Notes: generated by a model from the sequence alone, not told the origin. Shown: positions 47,536 to 59,029, counted from the stretch's first letter. The stretch: DNA of 64,000 bases from Ephydatia muelleri (GCA_013339895.1 JABACO010000142.1:1-64000); one strand, 5' to 3'. Translations and numbers: made by a program.

Positions 47536-48660
47536 TTTTTGGGGGGGGGGGAGTCGGAGATACTTTCTACACTAAACTTTGGTTGTTTATTCGCTTAGTT
47601 TTCCTTTCTGTGCCACCACATTTTGCTTCCCATGGCATCATACTGGTCGTTGTCTCCTTCACTAACCTTGTTGTCCCATATTCCCATGGTGTGTTGCAAC
47701 ATCAGCTGGGCAAGAGCAGTCCCCTTGTTGCCAGGCCATTCTTGGCTGTTGTGTGTTTGATGCGGCCAGTTATTCAGTTGCAGGTGGTCATTGTTGCTGA
47801 CTTGTTGCATTGCGCTGCATTGAGGGTGGGGGGGGGGGGAGGATGTGTGTGATGTAATTTTCAACACCTTGCAAGTGGACTTCACCTCAATCTCAGGGCC
47901 AATCCTTCAAGTTTGACTGGGCCAGTTAATTTTAAAACCTTTCATTATAAGCCTTAGGCCTTCATGTATTATAAATACTCTCTGTCATTATTTATTGAGG
48001 TGGTTTAAGATTTGAAACCAAGTACCTTTAGGATGTTGATTTGTGCATATTTTTGCATGTCTGAAATGGTTTGCTGGCATCACTCCAAAAATATTATCTG
48101 TGGCATTTTTAAATGTACATGTAGGGTAATTGCAGTTGCAGTTTTTAAATCTAATGTGTTTAGTTCACCACTAACTGCTCAACCCTTTGTACATATTCAG
48201 CTCACTTTAGTCATTCATGAGGTCAGCAATGCCAAACTGTCCTCTCTCCCAAATCACATTATTGCCTCACATTAGTGACATTAGTGCTAACACATCTCAG
48301 TTGCTATGGTTACACCTGACACCAGCACTGCACACAATGCCACATGAAGGGAGCAGTTAACAAAGGCACAGTTGGAACTTAAAACAAACCAAAATAGAAC
48401 ACAGGATGCCCAGTCCATATGTGCACAAGTTGTAATTACATGTATATCATGTAGTTTATGGGATGAATCTCTTCTTAAAAATATGTGTAATTACAGTGGA
48501 ACCCCTACATGCAGGCAGACCATACTGAGATATCCGGATTGTCAAGGTGCCCTTATTCCAGGGAGTCCACATTTTGGTTCCATTGTATATCTGTTGTATT
48601 AAAGGTGTGGTCGAAGCTAGCTTGTACAATGTGGGGTTAGTACAGTGTTTGTACACATCT
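46611..48660. other. No supported gene
   Basis: GTGTGATG-rich low complexity (46630-46740), an ATT trinucleotide run (about 47490-47535), and C or G homopolymers near 47300, 47540 and 47830. The next COG4 exon was looked for and not recognised. Confidence 0.35.
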
Positions 48661-48664
48661 AAGG

Positions 48665-49052
48665 TCTAGCGTGTGGGTACACTGTGTGCATAGGCATTAG
48701 GTAGCGTGTGGGTACACTGTGGGTACAGGCATTGGGTAGTGTGTGGGTACACTGTGGGTACACTGTGGGTACAGGCATTGGGTAGTGTGTGGGTACACTG
48801 TGGGTACAGGCATTGGGTAGTGTGTGGGTACACTGTGGGTACACTGTGGGTACAGGCATTGGGTAGCGTGTGGGTGCACTGTGGGTACAGGCATTGGGTA
48901 GTGTGTGGGTACACTGTGGGTACAGGTATTGGATAGTGTGTGGGTACACTGTGGGTACAGGCATTGGATAGTGTGTGGGTACACTGTGGGTACAGGCATT
49001 GGATAGTGTGTGGGTGCACTGTGGGTACAGACATTGGGTAGTGTGTGGGTAC
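48665..49052 (+). repeat. Minisatellite built from GTGGGTACA motifs
   Basis: About ten units of roughly 34 bp (GTGTGGGTACACTGTGGGTA, then CAGGCATTGGGTA), some lengthened by an extra 12-bp ACTGTGGGTACA block. Confidence 0.95.
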
Positions 49053-49990
49053 ATTTATATGTGGCTGGATATAGTTGACATCATTGTATGGATTTGGTTG
49101 CTATCCAAGTTCAGATATATAGATATCATGAATGCCATGAAAATACCCGTAGACAATAGCTGGAACTTGGGGTGATATTGACTTACAGCTTTTGAATGGC
49201 TGGATTTGTAAGTCCTATTGAGGTGTATATGTACAATCACCTTTAGTTGCAGCTCGATTGATTTTAAAAGCCTCACGCGTACACACCTAACACTTGTGCA
49301 CACATACACACACACCTAACATCAACACTCCTGAGCACATACTAACACCGGTTGGAGAGGCCTTTGCACCATGATATGACCACGACCCAGCAGATGTGAA
49401 CAACACATGCTGGATTCCTCTGTTATGTTAGCCTACTTGTGTCCTAAGTATAAGGTACACATAATATTTTACTGTAGCATACAATAGAAAGTCCCCATGT
49501 ACGCATCCACACACTCCACCCCCTCCAAATCCCAGCAACAGTGCTATTTATATCATATAGTATAGAAGGGGAGGAGGAGCTATCTAGACAGATGTTGTGT
49601 ACGCTGGGAAGGGAATCTGTTTGTGAAATCCATCACCTTGGGAGTCAAGGATGCTTGCTCTGTAAATGGTTGCATGCGTATCGAACTCACAAGGTATGCA
49701 TGTATATTTACATGCATGCAAATCTTTGAAATTCAACAGCACTCGTTAATTAGTTGTAAATAACTGCCATGTGAATGACCTCACCAGAGATGTGCTTCAC
49801 AATGGGCCTGCCATAGTCTACTCTTGTTGAACCTAATGTGAGAGCACCCTATCGCCCGTCTCCATTGGCCTGCACTGTCTGTCCTCACTGAGGAGAGTCT
49901 CTACACATGAGTACCATTATTATGTAACCTTGCCTATCTGTGTGCCTGCGTCTTGCCTGTCTGTATGTGTGTGTATATCTATATGTGTGT
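49053..49990. other. No supported gene
   Basis: An open stretch at about 49560-49692 between an AG and GTATGC could be an exon, but it resembles nothing I recognise. Confidence 0.25.
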
Positions 49991-49999
49991 GTGTGTATG

Positions 50000-50702
50000 T
50001 GTCAATAGACAACGCGCGTGAAGAACTGATACGAATCTGACATTGAATAAAGAAGGACAGCTGTGCCTTGCTTGAAAAACTTAAATGAGTGAGGGGGATG
50101 CTGTTTGAGCTGCATGGCTTTGTAAAACATTTTCTCTAATTAATGCACAATAGACGAGACTTCATCTCTTCCCTTTCCAGCTGGGTAAGCAGTAAGTGCC
50201 CCGGGGGTGTAAGTCACCTTGGCAAGGTCCAAGACGTGCACTTTACTTCGAACAGACTCAGCCAAAGCACTAGCCTTCATGACAACAGCATCCTGCGTAT
50301 CGCGGTCGAGATTCCTCAGCCCAGGCCTGTTTGAGAGCAGAATATGCACCATATAAACTATACGCAAAGTACAGTCAGTCCAGCCTAGCTCCCGAATGGC
50401 CGCTAAATTACCAACTAAAGGTGTCTGGGTACGAAGCATCTTCAACTGTCGGCGATTCTTTTGCAATTCACAACGGCCAGAGCTTCTCTACCCCCGATAA
50501 AGACAACGACGCTTCGCTCCTAACAAACTGCGCCCAAGTTTACTCGTCAGGATGGTGGTTCAAGAGCTGCTACAATGCTAATCTTAATGGCGTTTACCAA
50601 AATCAAACCTATGATTTGAGTGACAAGGGAATCCAATAGAATAGTTGGCTTGGCAAGGATGCTTTGATGCAGTCAGCGGTACTAGCCGTTAGACCACTTT
50701 AA
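50000..50702 (+). pseudogene. Fibrinogen-related gene, copy 3 (chimeric, 5' half replaced)
   Basis: 50000-50152 matches the promoter regions of the intact copies (GACAACGCGCG, GACATTGAATAAAGAAGGAC, TTAATGCACAATA). The expected exon 1 and first half of exon 2 are missing; instead 50153-50355 holds unrelated sequence with a reversed COG4-like exon. Fibrinogen homology resumes at about 50361 (YAKYSQSSLAPEWPLNYQLK) and runs through the calcium loop DKDND and NCAQVYSSGWWFKSCYN. TGG is changed to TAG at 50637-50639, then the frame is open again to the ancestral stop at 50700-50702. Confidence 0.85.
50218..50326 (-). pseudogene. COG4: COG4-like exon, inverted, inside FReD copy 3
   Basis: On the minus strand, between an ACAG acceptor and a GTGACT donor, 109 bp encode PGLRNLDRDTQDAVVMKASA then LAESVRSKVHVLDLAK. 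Human COG4 has PNLQLIEGDAKQLAG..., LAENVSSKVRQLDLAK in its amino-terminal coiled-coil part (recalled, not searched). The exon is open and has usable splice sites, but it faces away from the other COG4 exons (44.9 and 46.6 kb, + strand) and is embedded in a broken FReD gene. It is therefore more likely a translocated fragment than a working exon. Confidence 0.6.
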
Positions 50703-51829
50703 ATTACGGCGCGAACCATGCAGCAGCCATTATTTATGCCTCTTTATTGTGCGTCGCGTGATTGTATCTCTACATGTGATGTTCGCATGTATTTTGCTGT
50801 TCTTAACATGCTATTTCGTTGCCTATGTACAATAATTATATACCGGTATACATATATATGCGCGCAAATGAACTTGATTTATAGCACCAAAAGACGTCTA
50901 TATCTCACCATTCTTATACATGAATACGATCTCTTGGCAGTTCCTTATAATTCTGTGGCACAACAACTCCTTCAATTTCGCAAATATATTTATTATGATT
51001 ATACCATATAGGCCTGATAAAAAAAGCACCTCAGTGGCATGCATGGCAGACGTAAAACTGGAGCTTGGCAGAGAAGGGGTTAATGAATAATTTATCAGTG
51101 TCTCTTCAGTTTCTAGATGTTATAGATGCATGCTCTCTTCATGCATGCAGTTATATCGCATCATCAAGTTACCAACATATGCTATATTGCATCTTTATTG
51201 GATGACAATACCGCGGTATATGATCGAACACAGAACCATCATTCTTTGAAAACTGGCAGGTGTCCTGTTAATCCAATGGCATAACTGAAACGAGTCGAAT
51301 TGAGTTGTTAATGCAGTATTCTCCCTGTCCTCACTTATTATATAGGTACTTGCCAATATACATGTATCTCTTGGTCACATCAAAAGCCTTGACAACTTTA
51401 CGCGAGGCCGCGATTGCATGATATCATTCTAAAATTCATCGATTCTCGGAATGGCCACTTCTAAAATAGTTTTGATAAGCCTTTCACCCACAGCTAGCCC
51501 ATTGTAGGCAAATTCTGATCGACCGTTGCATTTTTCTCACTTATAGATTGGTAGTCATAGAGTTTAGTTATTTCAGTTGTATTTTCCGTGTGTGCTGTGT
51601 ATTTTTATAATATGTAATGTAGTTAGGCTCTGTAGCCAAGTGCTGATCGAGAAGTGGCGAGCCTTTGAGTACATACGTCATTAATACCCATGCTAGGATC
51701 AATTAAGGCCCTCACTAATCGGGGCCAAGCTTATTTGAGCGCGCGACGTGCAGGGAATGAGGTCATCTTTGTGACTGCTTATGGTAAGTATATAGTTATA
51801 GGTATTTAGGGTACGACTGTCACGAAACA
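50703..51829. other. 3' flank of FReD copy 3; no gene seen
   Basis: 51270-51420 matches the downstream flanks of copies 4 and 5 (GAATTGAGTTGTTAATGCAG, TGTCCTCACTT), showing that copies 3-5 are duplicates of one larger block with about 550 bp extra here. Confidence 0.5.
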
Positions 51830-52219
51830 ATAAGTGAAGTGTAGAAGTAGTGCGGTTTGTATTCGTACCTTGGTGCGTGAATGTAATCGTCGGGCGTGGC
51901 CCTACCTTAGCGGCCGCCCCACCTTACGGCACGCTAAGTCCAATATGACTGTACCTGACTCACAGCCGGCATGCAAATGGCAACGCGCGTGGAAAACAGA
52001 CGCGGCCTGACATTAAAGAAGACAGCTGCATGCGCCTTTCATGGAAAACTTAAATGCTTTATACAGAACGCTGCTTGAGCTCCACGGTTTTGTAAAGCCA
52101 CTTCATGTTCTCCAATTAATGCACAATACATTATACCATGCCCAGTACTGATATCGAATATAGATCACTGTACCGCACCGACTTCCAGATGCGTGGGAGC
52201 TGTGAAAACGCGGTGTGTG

Positions 52220-52227
52220 TATATAAG
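52220..52227 (+). promoter_or_regulatory. TATA box of FReD copy 4
   Basis: TATATAAG 55 bp before the ATG, in a 450-bp upstream region shared with copy 5 (51830-52280 against 57050-57457), including GGCAACGCGCG, TTAATGCACAATACAT and GATATCGAATATAGATCAC. Confidence 0.55.
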
Positions 52228-52281
52228 AACGTAGAAGCATCTGAATATCAATAAATAGCTGGATGCCAAGCAGTGCCAGAG

Positions 52282-53145
52282 ATGCAGAAAATTTTCTTCC
52301 TCTTCATCCTTATCGTATGCGAAACTGGACAAACCCGTTCCCTACCAATAGATCTCGTTATGGGTCAGTCACCGAACCAAACTACAGATATACTGAACGT
52401 TAATTGTAAGTTGATCGATGCGCCAACACACTGAAGCTGCCATATTTTCATTTCCCTCTTTGCAGTCATGCCAGCGAGAAACTGCAAGCAGCTGTATGAC
52501 GACGGCTTCAGAACGAGCGGCCTGTACAACATTATGCCTCGTTCCTCCAACTCTGCCACCCCGACGCGCAACATAGTGGTTTACTGCGACATGTCGCTGC
52601 AGGGAGGAGGATGGACCGTTATCCAGCGTCGAGTTGACGGCACCGTAAACTTCAATCGCGACTGGGTGGACTACAAGATGGGTTTCGGAAACTTAGAAGG
52701 CAATTTCTGGCTCGGCTTGGACAACATCGTGTTGCTCACAAATGACGTCAACATGGAACTGTACGTCGGACTGTCGTGCTTCGGTTGCAGCGATGTTGCC
52801 GTGTTCGCGAAGTACAATCAGTTCAGCCTAGCTCCTGAATGGCCGCTAAATTACCAGCTACAGGTGTCTGGGTACGAAGTATCTTCCACTGTCGGCGATT
52901 CTTTTGCAATTCACAACGGCCAGAGCTTCTCTACCCCCGATAAAGATACCGACGCTTCGCTCCTAACAAACTGCGCCCAAGTTTACTCGTCAGGATGGTG
53001 GTTCAAGAGCTGCTACGATGCCAATCTCAACGGCGTTTACCAAAACCAAGCCTACGATTTGAGTGGCAAGGGAATTCAGTGGAAAAGTTGGATTGACAAG
53101 AATGCCTTGATGCAATCAGTGGTACTGGCCGTTAGACCACTTTAA
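52282..53145 (+). CDS. Secreted fibrinogen-related (ficolin-like) protein, copy 4
   Basis: Exons 52282-52405 and 52466-53145 with a 60-bp GT-AG intron (stop-containing) give 267 aa. Residues 1-17 form a signal peptide (MQKIFFLFILIVCETGQ), then a short linker with an NQT glycosylation site. Residues about 45-267 form one fibrinogen C-terminal domain: RNCKQLYDDGF, YCDMSLQGGGWTVIQRR, NFNRDWVDYKMGFGN, FWLGLDNI, NCAQVYSSGWWFKSCYDAN, LNGVY, and the terminal VVLAVRPL. Cys48/82 and Cys211/224 correspond to the family disulfides; Cys146/149 (SCFGC) are extra. The calcium loop reads DKDTD (200-204), keeping both liganding Asp. Such proteins usually bind carbohydrate or acetyl groups in innate recognition, which is inference here. 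The start is fixed by the signal peptide and by conservation with the other copies. Confidence 0.93.
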
Positions 53146-54653
53146 ACGGCAGCCATTATTTATGCAACTCTTTTTGCATATTGTAATTCATGTGTGCATG
53201 CAATATAACTGAAATGACTGAGCCGAATTGAGTTGTAACTAAATGCTGTTTTTTACTCACTGCATGTTCTCAACTTGCCAATTAATGTATCGTTTGATCA
53301 CGTCAAGAGCCGTTACAAATTGGGCCTTTCCGAGGCGGATCTATAGACCACAAGCAACCACTGACGCGAGTATGTACTCACTCCAGTGAAACCAATTAGT
53401 CATGCACTCCAAATATGAAATACACTTCACTCCAAACAAATGTAACATCAGAGAAGTGAATTATATACGCTATATATTGTTTGCACAGCGCATAATTTGA
53501 ATTATACAGCAAAAAGAAACGGGTGAAAGCCACCTGTGATCACTCCGAGTGCTGCCAAATAAGTGCGACCCTCACTCCGGTGTCATAGGCATTACGGTCC
53601 GGTGCAATTTTCGGTGGAAATACGGTCCCCCGAACCGAGTTCCCTAGTTGCCCAAAATGAACTCAATTCCCTAGCGAATACGGTCCCCACCGGACCGAAT
53701 TCCCTAGCTGCACCGCTTTTTGTTAGTTTTCCTTTCGAGGGAACAGTGGCACTGCTCTCTTGATCTTTGAAGTGGATTAAAGGCTGCATGTGTTCACGAT
53801 CAACGCAAATACTTATTTTATAGTCAATACATGCATGTAGAGCATGCATGCTCACACCTTTTAAATACCTTCACACGGCGTGCACCTGTAGCTAGCTTGG
53901 TCAAATTATCAAATCTCTTTATTTAATTCTTTAGATCCATGTTGCAGGATGATATGCTTATTTGCAGGCGGCCGGCGATTATAAATTGTTCAAATTCGAA
54001 GGTTTCACTTGAGTTTCGCGAATGTTTCAGTTTCACATCTAATGTTTTACTGATAAATTTACACCTGTTTGGAGGCGTGTAATGTACGAGACAATGTAAT
54101 ATTACCGAATTGTATTCTATACCATTATCACTCACTGTTACAAAAACACAAAAAGTTGAAATGGCACAATCAAAGAGAAATAAAATGAATTATATGTAAA
54201 TACACACTATAAAAAATTGCAATAAACAGCATACGCACAGAAACAATGCCCGAAGCACGAGTCCCATTGATTAAAGGAACAGGAATGCTGAGTGTGTCTT
54301 CTGCTCCCCGGTTGAAGCACACAGGCAGTGACCGAGTTCTATGAAGGGACTGATGTTTGTCTCAATGACAAAAAATGAATGAATCAAGAAATCAAAATAT
54401 GACAAGATAAAACAAGGTCAGACAATATCTGGACAAATATTAATCCATCCCTACTGACCTGTAAGAATAAATAGGATGAAACAATTCAAATATTGCCTCA
54501 TCTGACATAGCTGGTCTACTTGGCGTCTATAACAGGAGATATGTGACAGGTTCTGACTTGTAACATCAAAAGCACTGACTGTTTTATACAATTAGGCGGA
54601 TGCAGCACTGTGAATAGATGTCACAATGAAGTTTGTACCATCTGTCATTTTGT
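53146..54653. other. 3' flank of copy 4; no gene seen
   Basis: 53150-53400 matches the 3' flank of copy 5. At 53595-53720 a short motif pair recurs (ATACGGTCCCC and CCGAATTCCCTAG or close variants), perhaps the end of a small element. No supported ORF. Confidence 0.4.
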
Positions 54654-57031
54654 ACCTGTGAGCTGGAAAAAATACCTAACCAGGATGTTTTGCAATACTT
54701 TTGCAGGTCAATACTTGGAACACGAAAGAAAATTTACGGTATTAATCCGCGGCTTCAGAGCTCATTACTTTGAAGCGCAAACCTTCCACATCTGGCGTAA
54801 GCGATGCGCACAACAAGGCTATCAGCAGTTAGGAAAACCTATTTGCTAGCTTCACTAAATCAAATGCATGTGTATGTGTACGCGTTATAATGTTATTGCA
54901 CTACGCGTTGTGCAACCTCTGCGGCTCTTTTTAGGAGCGATCGGTTCCATCATATTATTCTCCGACTCAACTCTAATAAGTGCTCTTCAAATAAAACAGG
55001 GAAGAGTGCATTCACTGGTACGTCGAAATATTCTATTATCTTTAGGTGCCATATTTTCCACTCGTAAATTCCTGGGGTGAAGTGTATGTGTCATATACCG
55101 TTTCTTGTTCTAAACATGAGCAGGTGATATTGTTTCAGAAGAATGATGCCAGGTGTAGACTTCGTCTGGGTACCCGACTGATGATGGGTACCCAGGCTAG
55201 TGTAGAATTAGGCTAAAGGCTTTAATTTGTCTGTCCATGGGGATTTACCTTGCATATCAATCTGCTTCCTGATTGTGGGTATGGTGCTATATGCTGATGA
55301 TATCATCTGTACATCAGTTTAAATAATATAAATCATTGAATCTTCTCCTCTTCTATTCTGTTGTGCAGCACAAAAATTACACAGTTCTTGTCTGGAAGTT
55401 AAGGTGGAGGCTGGTAGTCAATTAACACCTGAGCTTAAGGTAATCTCACCCAGCAGATGTTCTGGTGGCTGATTGGGAGAGAGGAAGGCCAGTTGCTTGT
55501 GATATTACTGTTACCTCATCACTCACCCAGGCTGATTTTCTGAATGATGCAGGTACTGCAACAGCTGTTGCCGAGTCTTGCAAAATTTTTTCCAAAGGCC
55601 CTACATGCTAGGAACTGGGCAGGGTGTGTGGTGTTCCCCTGGTCGTTGAGACATATGGCAACTGGGGCAGAGAAGCAAACATCACATTCTCCTGTTTGGC
55701 CAGCTGGACTTGCAGTCTGTGTTTGTTTGCCTATAAGTAAGGTCACTGCAGTTCTTAATGGGAAAACTGAGCCTCATTCTTGCATGGTCTGTGGCAAGCA
55801 TCATTTTGGCAAGAAGCCTGCCTCAACTTCAAGTAGTTTATGCATTATGTTTGGAACGGTAGATAGTTTTTAAAAAGTAGTGATGTTATATTCTTTCATG
55901 TAATTAATAAAATATTCATGACAATTACAAGCTGCATACATATCCATATCATTATTATTAAAACTAAGCACTAAAATATACACATCTGTGAAGAGGCAGC
56001 ACAGCGTTTCATATCGCACTAGTTGTAAGCAGGGAATTAAATGAGAGTGCAAGTACTTCTGCAAGGGTAGGATGATATGTACTATGTACTTCCACATCTG
56101 GCGTAAGCGATGCACACAAGGCTATCAGCAGTTAGGAAAATCTATTTGCTAGCTTCACTAAATCAAATGCATGTGTATGTGTACGCGTTATAATGTTATT
56201 GCACTACGCGTTGTAACACCCCTCAAACCTAACACCCCTCGTGCCTGTTTTTTCAACAGTGTAGCTGGATTGACTGCTGCATCATAGCTAAACAAATTGG
56301 ACACAACACAATGCCGATATTACTTGACATGTAGATGTGACAAGGCTGGGTAAGGATGCCTTACTAGGGCTGCACACTGCACTTGTATGAGATTTGGCAC
56401 TCCTTTGTCCTCACAATGCATATCATAGCCCTATGACAATAAGCAAAACATCTAGAGATGGATTTTCAACAGCATCACTTGCAACATCAATATCACAGGC
56501 TGTCAATAAGTCCTTTGAAAATGATCGACATGTAAGTTGTGGCACTCATTTCCCTGCTTTGCCTATTGCTTTGCAAAACTGCTTTTTGTAGCCTGCATCC
56601 ACATATCCTCATATTCGCACCTGTGGTCAGATTCCAATGGGATACATCAATGATATGCATTATTTATGACTAAGTATGCTTGGCCATCCTCACGAGTGGA
56701 AAATATGACACCTATAGATAATAGAATACTTCGACGTACCAGTGAATGCACTCTTCCCTGTTTTACTTTGAAGGGCACTTATTAGAGTTGAGTCGGAGAA
56801 TAATATGATGGAACCGATCGCTCCTAAAAAGAGCCGCAGAGGTTGCGCAACGCGTAGTGCAATAACATTATAACGCGTACACATACACATGCATTTGATT
56901 TAGTGAAGCTAGCAAATAGGTTTTCCTAACTGCTGATAGCCTTGTGTGCATCGCTTACGCCAGATGTGGAAGGTTTGCGCTTCAAAGTTAATGAGCTGCA
57001 TGGTTAGGTATTTAGTCCAGCTCACGGGTGA
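54654..57031. repeat. 2.4-kb inverted repeat between FReD copies 4 and 5
   Basis: The left arm (54654-55068) and right arm (56693-57031, inverted) share GAGCTGGA(C)TAAATACCTAA, CCACATCTGGCGTAAGCGAT, CTATCAGCAGTTAGGAAAAC, CGCGTTATAATGTTATTGCA and TAATAAGTGC. The left arm carries about 60 bp more. A third, partial copy (56092-56215) lies in the same direction as the left arm. The space between holds dispersed-repeat copy C and unassigned sequence. Confidence 0.85.
55075..55980 (+). repeat. Dispersed repeat, copy C (retroelement 3' part)
   Basis: Starts GGGGTGAAGTGTATGTGTCA, abutting the left arm of the inverted repeat. It matches copy B in reverse through the GGGTACCC palindromes, the nuclease-like tail (about 55460-55660, in broken frames) and the 3' sequence TTATATTCTTTCATGTAATT. 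A CxxCGKxHFGKKP knuckle-like piece is encoded near 55780-55820. Confidence 0.75.
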
Positions 57032-57414
57032 CTATCACGAGATATGTAGAACTAGAACTAGGGAGAGCGTGCCGCGGTTTGTATTCGAACCTTCGTGAGT
57101 GCACTAGTTGGGCGTGGCCCGACCTTAGTTACGGCACGTTAAGGTCGGGCTACACCAAACTATGATTGTACCTAACTCACAGCCTGCATGCATGCAAATG
57201 GCAACGCGCGCGGAAAACAGACGCGACCTGACATTAACGAAGGACAGCTGCATGAAAAACTGAAATGCTTTACAGAACGCTGCTTGAGATCCACGGCTTT
57301 GTCCAAGTTCTTAAATTAATGCACAATACATATCATTCCATGTGATATCGAATATAGATCACGTGCATGTATGCATAAGGCACTTTCAGATGCGTGGGAG
57401 CTGTGCATGGTGTG

Positions 57415-57421
57415 TATAAAG
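57415..57421 (+). promoter_or_regulatory. TATA box of FReD copy 5
   Basis: TATAAAG 43 bp before the ATG, at the same place in the shared upstream block as TATATAAG in copy 4. Confidence 0.55.
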
Positions 57422-57457
57422 AACGTAGAAGCATCTGAATATCAAGCAGTGCCAGAG

Positions 57458-58309
57458 ATGCAGAAAATTTTCTTCCTCTTCATCCTTATCGCAAGCGAAA
57501 CTGGACAAACCCGTTCACTACCAATAGATCTCGTTATGGGTCAGTCAATGAACCAAACTACAGATATACTGAACGTTAATTGTAAGTTGATCGATGCGCC
57601 ATGGCCATATTTTCATTTCCCTCTTGCAGTCATGCCAGCGAGAAACTGCAAGCAGCTGTATGACGACGGCTTCAGAACGAGCGGTCTGTACAACATTATG
57701 CCTCGTTCCTCCAACTCTGCCACCCCGACGCGCAACATAGTGGTTTACTGCGACATGTCGCTGCAGGGAGGAGGATGGACCGTTATCCAGCGTCGAGTTG
57801 ACGGCACCGTAAACTTCAATCGTGACTGGGTGGACTACAAGATGGGTTTCGGAAACTTGGAAGGCAATTTCTGGCTCGGCTTGGACAACATCGTGTTGCT
57901 CACAAACGACTTCAACATGGAACTGTACGTCGGACTGTCATGCTTCGGTTGCAGCGATGTCGCCGTGTTCGCGAAGTACAGTCAGTTCAGCCTAGCTCCC
58001 GAATGGCCGTTAAATTACCAACTAAAGGTGTCTGGGTTCGAAGCGTCTTCCACTGTCGGCGATTCTTTTGCAATTCACAACGGCCAGAGCTTCTCTACCC
58101 CCGATAAAGAAAATGACGCTTCGCTCCTAACAAACTGCGCCCAAGTTTACTCGTCAGGATGGTGGTTCAAGAGCTGCTACGATGCCAATCTCAACGGTGT
58201 TTACCAAAAGCAAGCTTACGATTTGAGTGGCAAGGGAATTCAGTGGCATAGTTGGCTTGGCAAGAATGCTTTGATGCAATCAGTGGTACTGGCCGTTAGA
58301 CCGCTTTAA
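57458..58309 (+). CDS. Secreted fibrinogen-related (ficolin-like) protein, copy 5
   Basis: Exons 57458-57581 and 57630-58309 give 267 aa. Signal peptide MQKIFFLFILIASETGQ, NQT site, and a full fibrinogen domain with the same six cysteines as copy 4. The intron is only 48 bp, has GTAAGT and CTTGCAG ends, lacks a stop and is divisible by three. An unspliced message would therefore encode the same protein with 16 extra residues (about GKLIDAPWPYFHFPLA in place) before MPARNC. Splicing is still the likely default because the other copies have stops in this intron. The calcium loop reads DKEND: Glu replaces the second liganding Asp, which may weaken calcium binding. VSGFEASS replaces VSGYEVSS of copy 4. 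The gene shares its promoter block and 3' flank (58310-58560) with copy 4. Confidence 0.93.
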   Translation: MQKIFFLFILIASETGQTRSLPIDLVMGQSMNQTTDILNVNCKLIDAPWPYFHFPLAVMPARNCKQLYDDGFRTSGLYNIMPRSSNSATPTRNIVVYCDMSLQGGGWTVIQRRVDGTVNFNRDWVDYKMGFGNLEGNFWLGLDNIVLLTNDFNMELYVGLSCFGCSDVAVFAKYSQFSLAPEWPLNYQLKVSGFEASSTVGDSFAIHNGQSFSTPDKENDASLLTNCAQVYSSGWWFKSCYDANLNGVYQKQAYDLSGKGIQWHSWLGKNALMQSVVLAVRPL

Positions 58310-58725
58310 ACGGTAGCATTATTTATGGCATTATGCATCTCTAATTTTAATCCATGTATGCAATATAACTGAAATGACTGAGCTCGAGCCGAATTGAGTT
58401 TGTAAATGCAGTTTTCTCGCTGTCCTCAACTTGCAATTAATATATCGTTTGATCGCCGTGACAAATTGGGCCTTTCCTAGGCTATATATGTATAGACCAC
58501 AAGCGACCACTGACGCGAGTATATACTCACTCCATGCAGTGAAGCCACGCAATTAGTCGCATTGAACAGTTGCAATAGCAGAGGAATTATACTGAAACAT
58601 CAGAACAGACTTATGCAAAGGTAATAGCAACCATATCATATGCTTTATAGCAACCTACACATGTGCATGTAGTACACCTATGTGATTATAACGCTTTTAT
58701 TCTTTAAAACCCCAACTCTATTCAT

Positions 58726-59016
58726 TTAAAAACATGAATACTGCCAAAGACTTATTAATTTAATCAAACAGATGAGTTTGGGGCCTGCAAACTTGCACAG
58801 TGAACAATAATATGATGTCTGGCTGCGTTTTTTGGTGTTATGATAGCACCAAACACACATGCGTTGACCCTCCATAAACTTGGAGATGAGGTGTGGTCCA
58901 GGGAGCTGGCACTCAGGCCCCAGGGTGGCCGAATTACAGCGTTTGCGTGGACCACGCTCATCTTCTGTCACTGAGCGTAGAAGGTTGAGGGAACGTGTAG
59001 CAAACAGTTGTATCAC
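58726..59016 (-). pseudogene. Zinc-ribbon carboxyl end of a piggyBac-like transposase
   Basis: The minus frame has GPHLISKFMEGQRMCVWCYH then NTKKRSQTSYYCSLCKFAG and KLICLIK...YSCF. The CxxC...YxCxxC...LC...CF spacing matches the Cys-rich tail of piggyBac-type transposases. The rest of such a protein was not found beside it. Confidence 0.45.
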
Positions 59017-59029
59017 TTACTATTCATGT

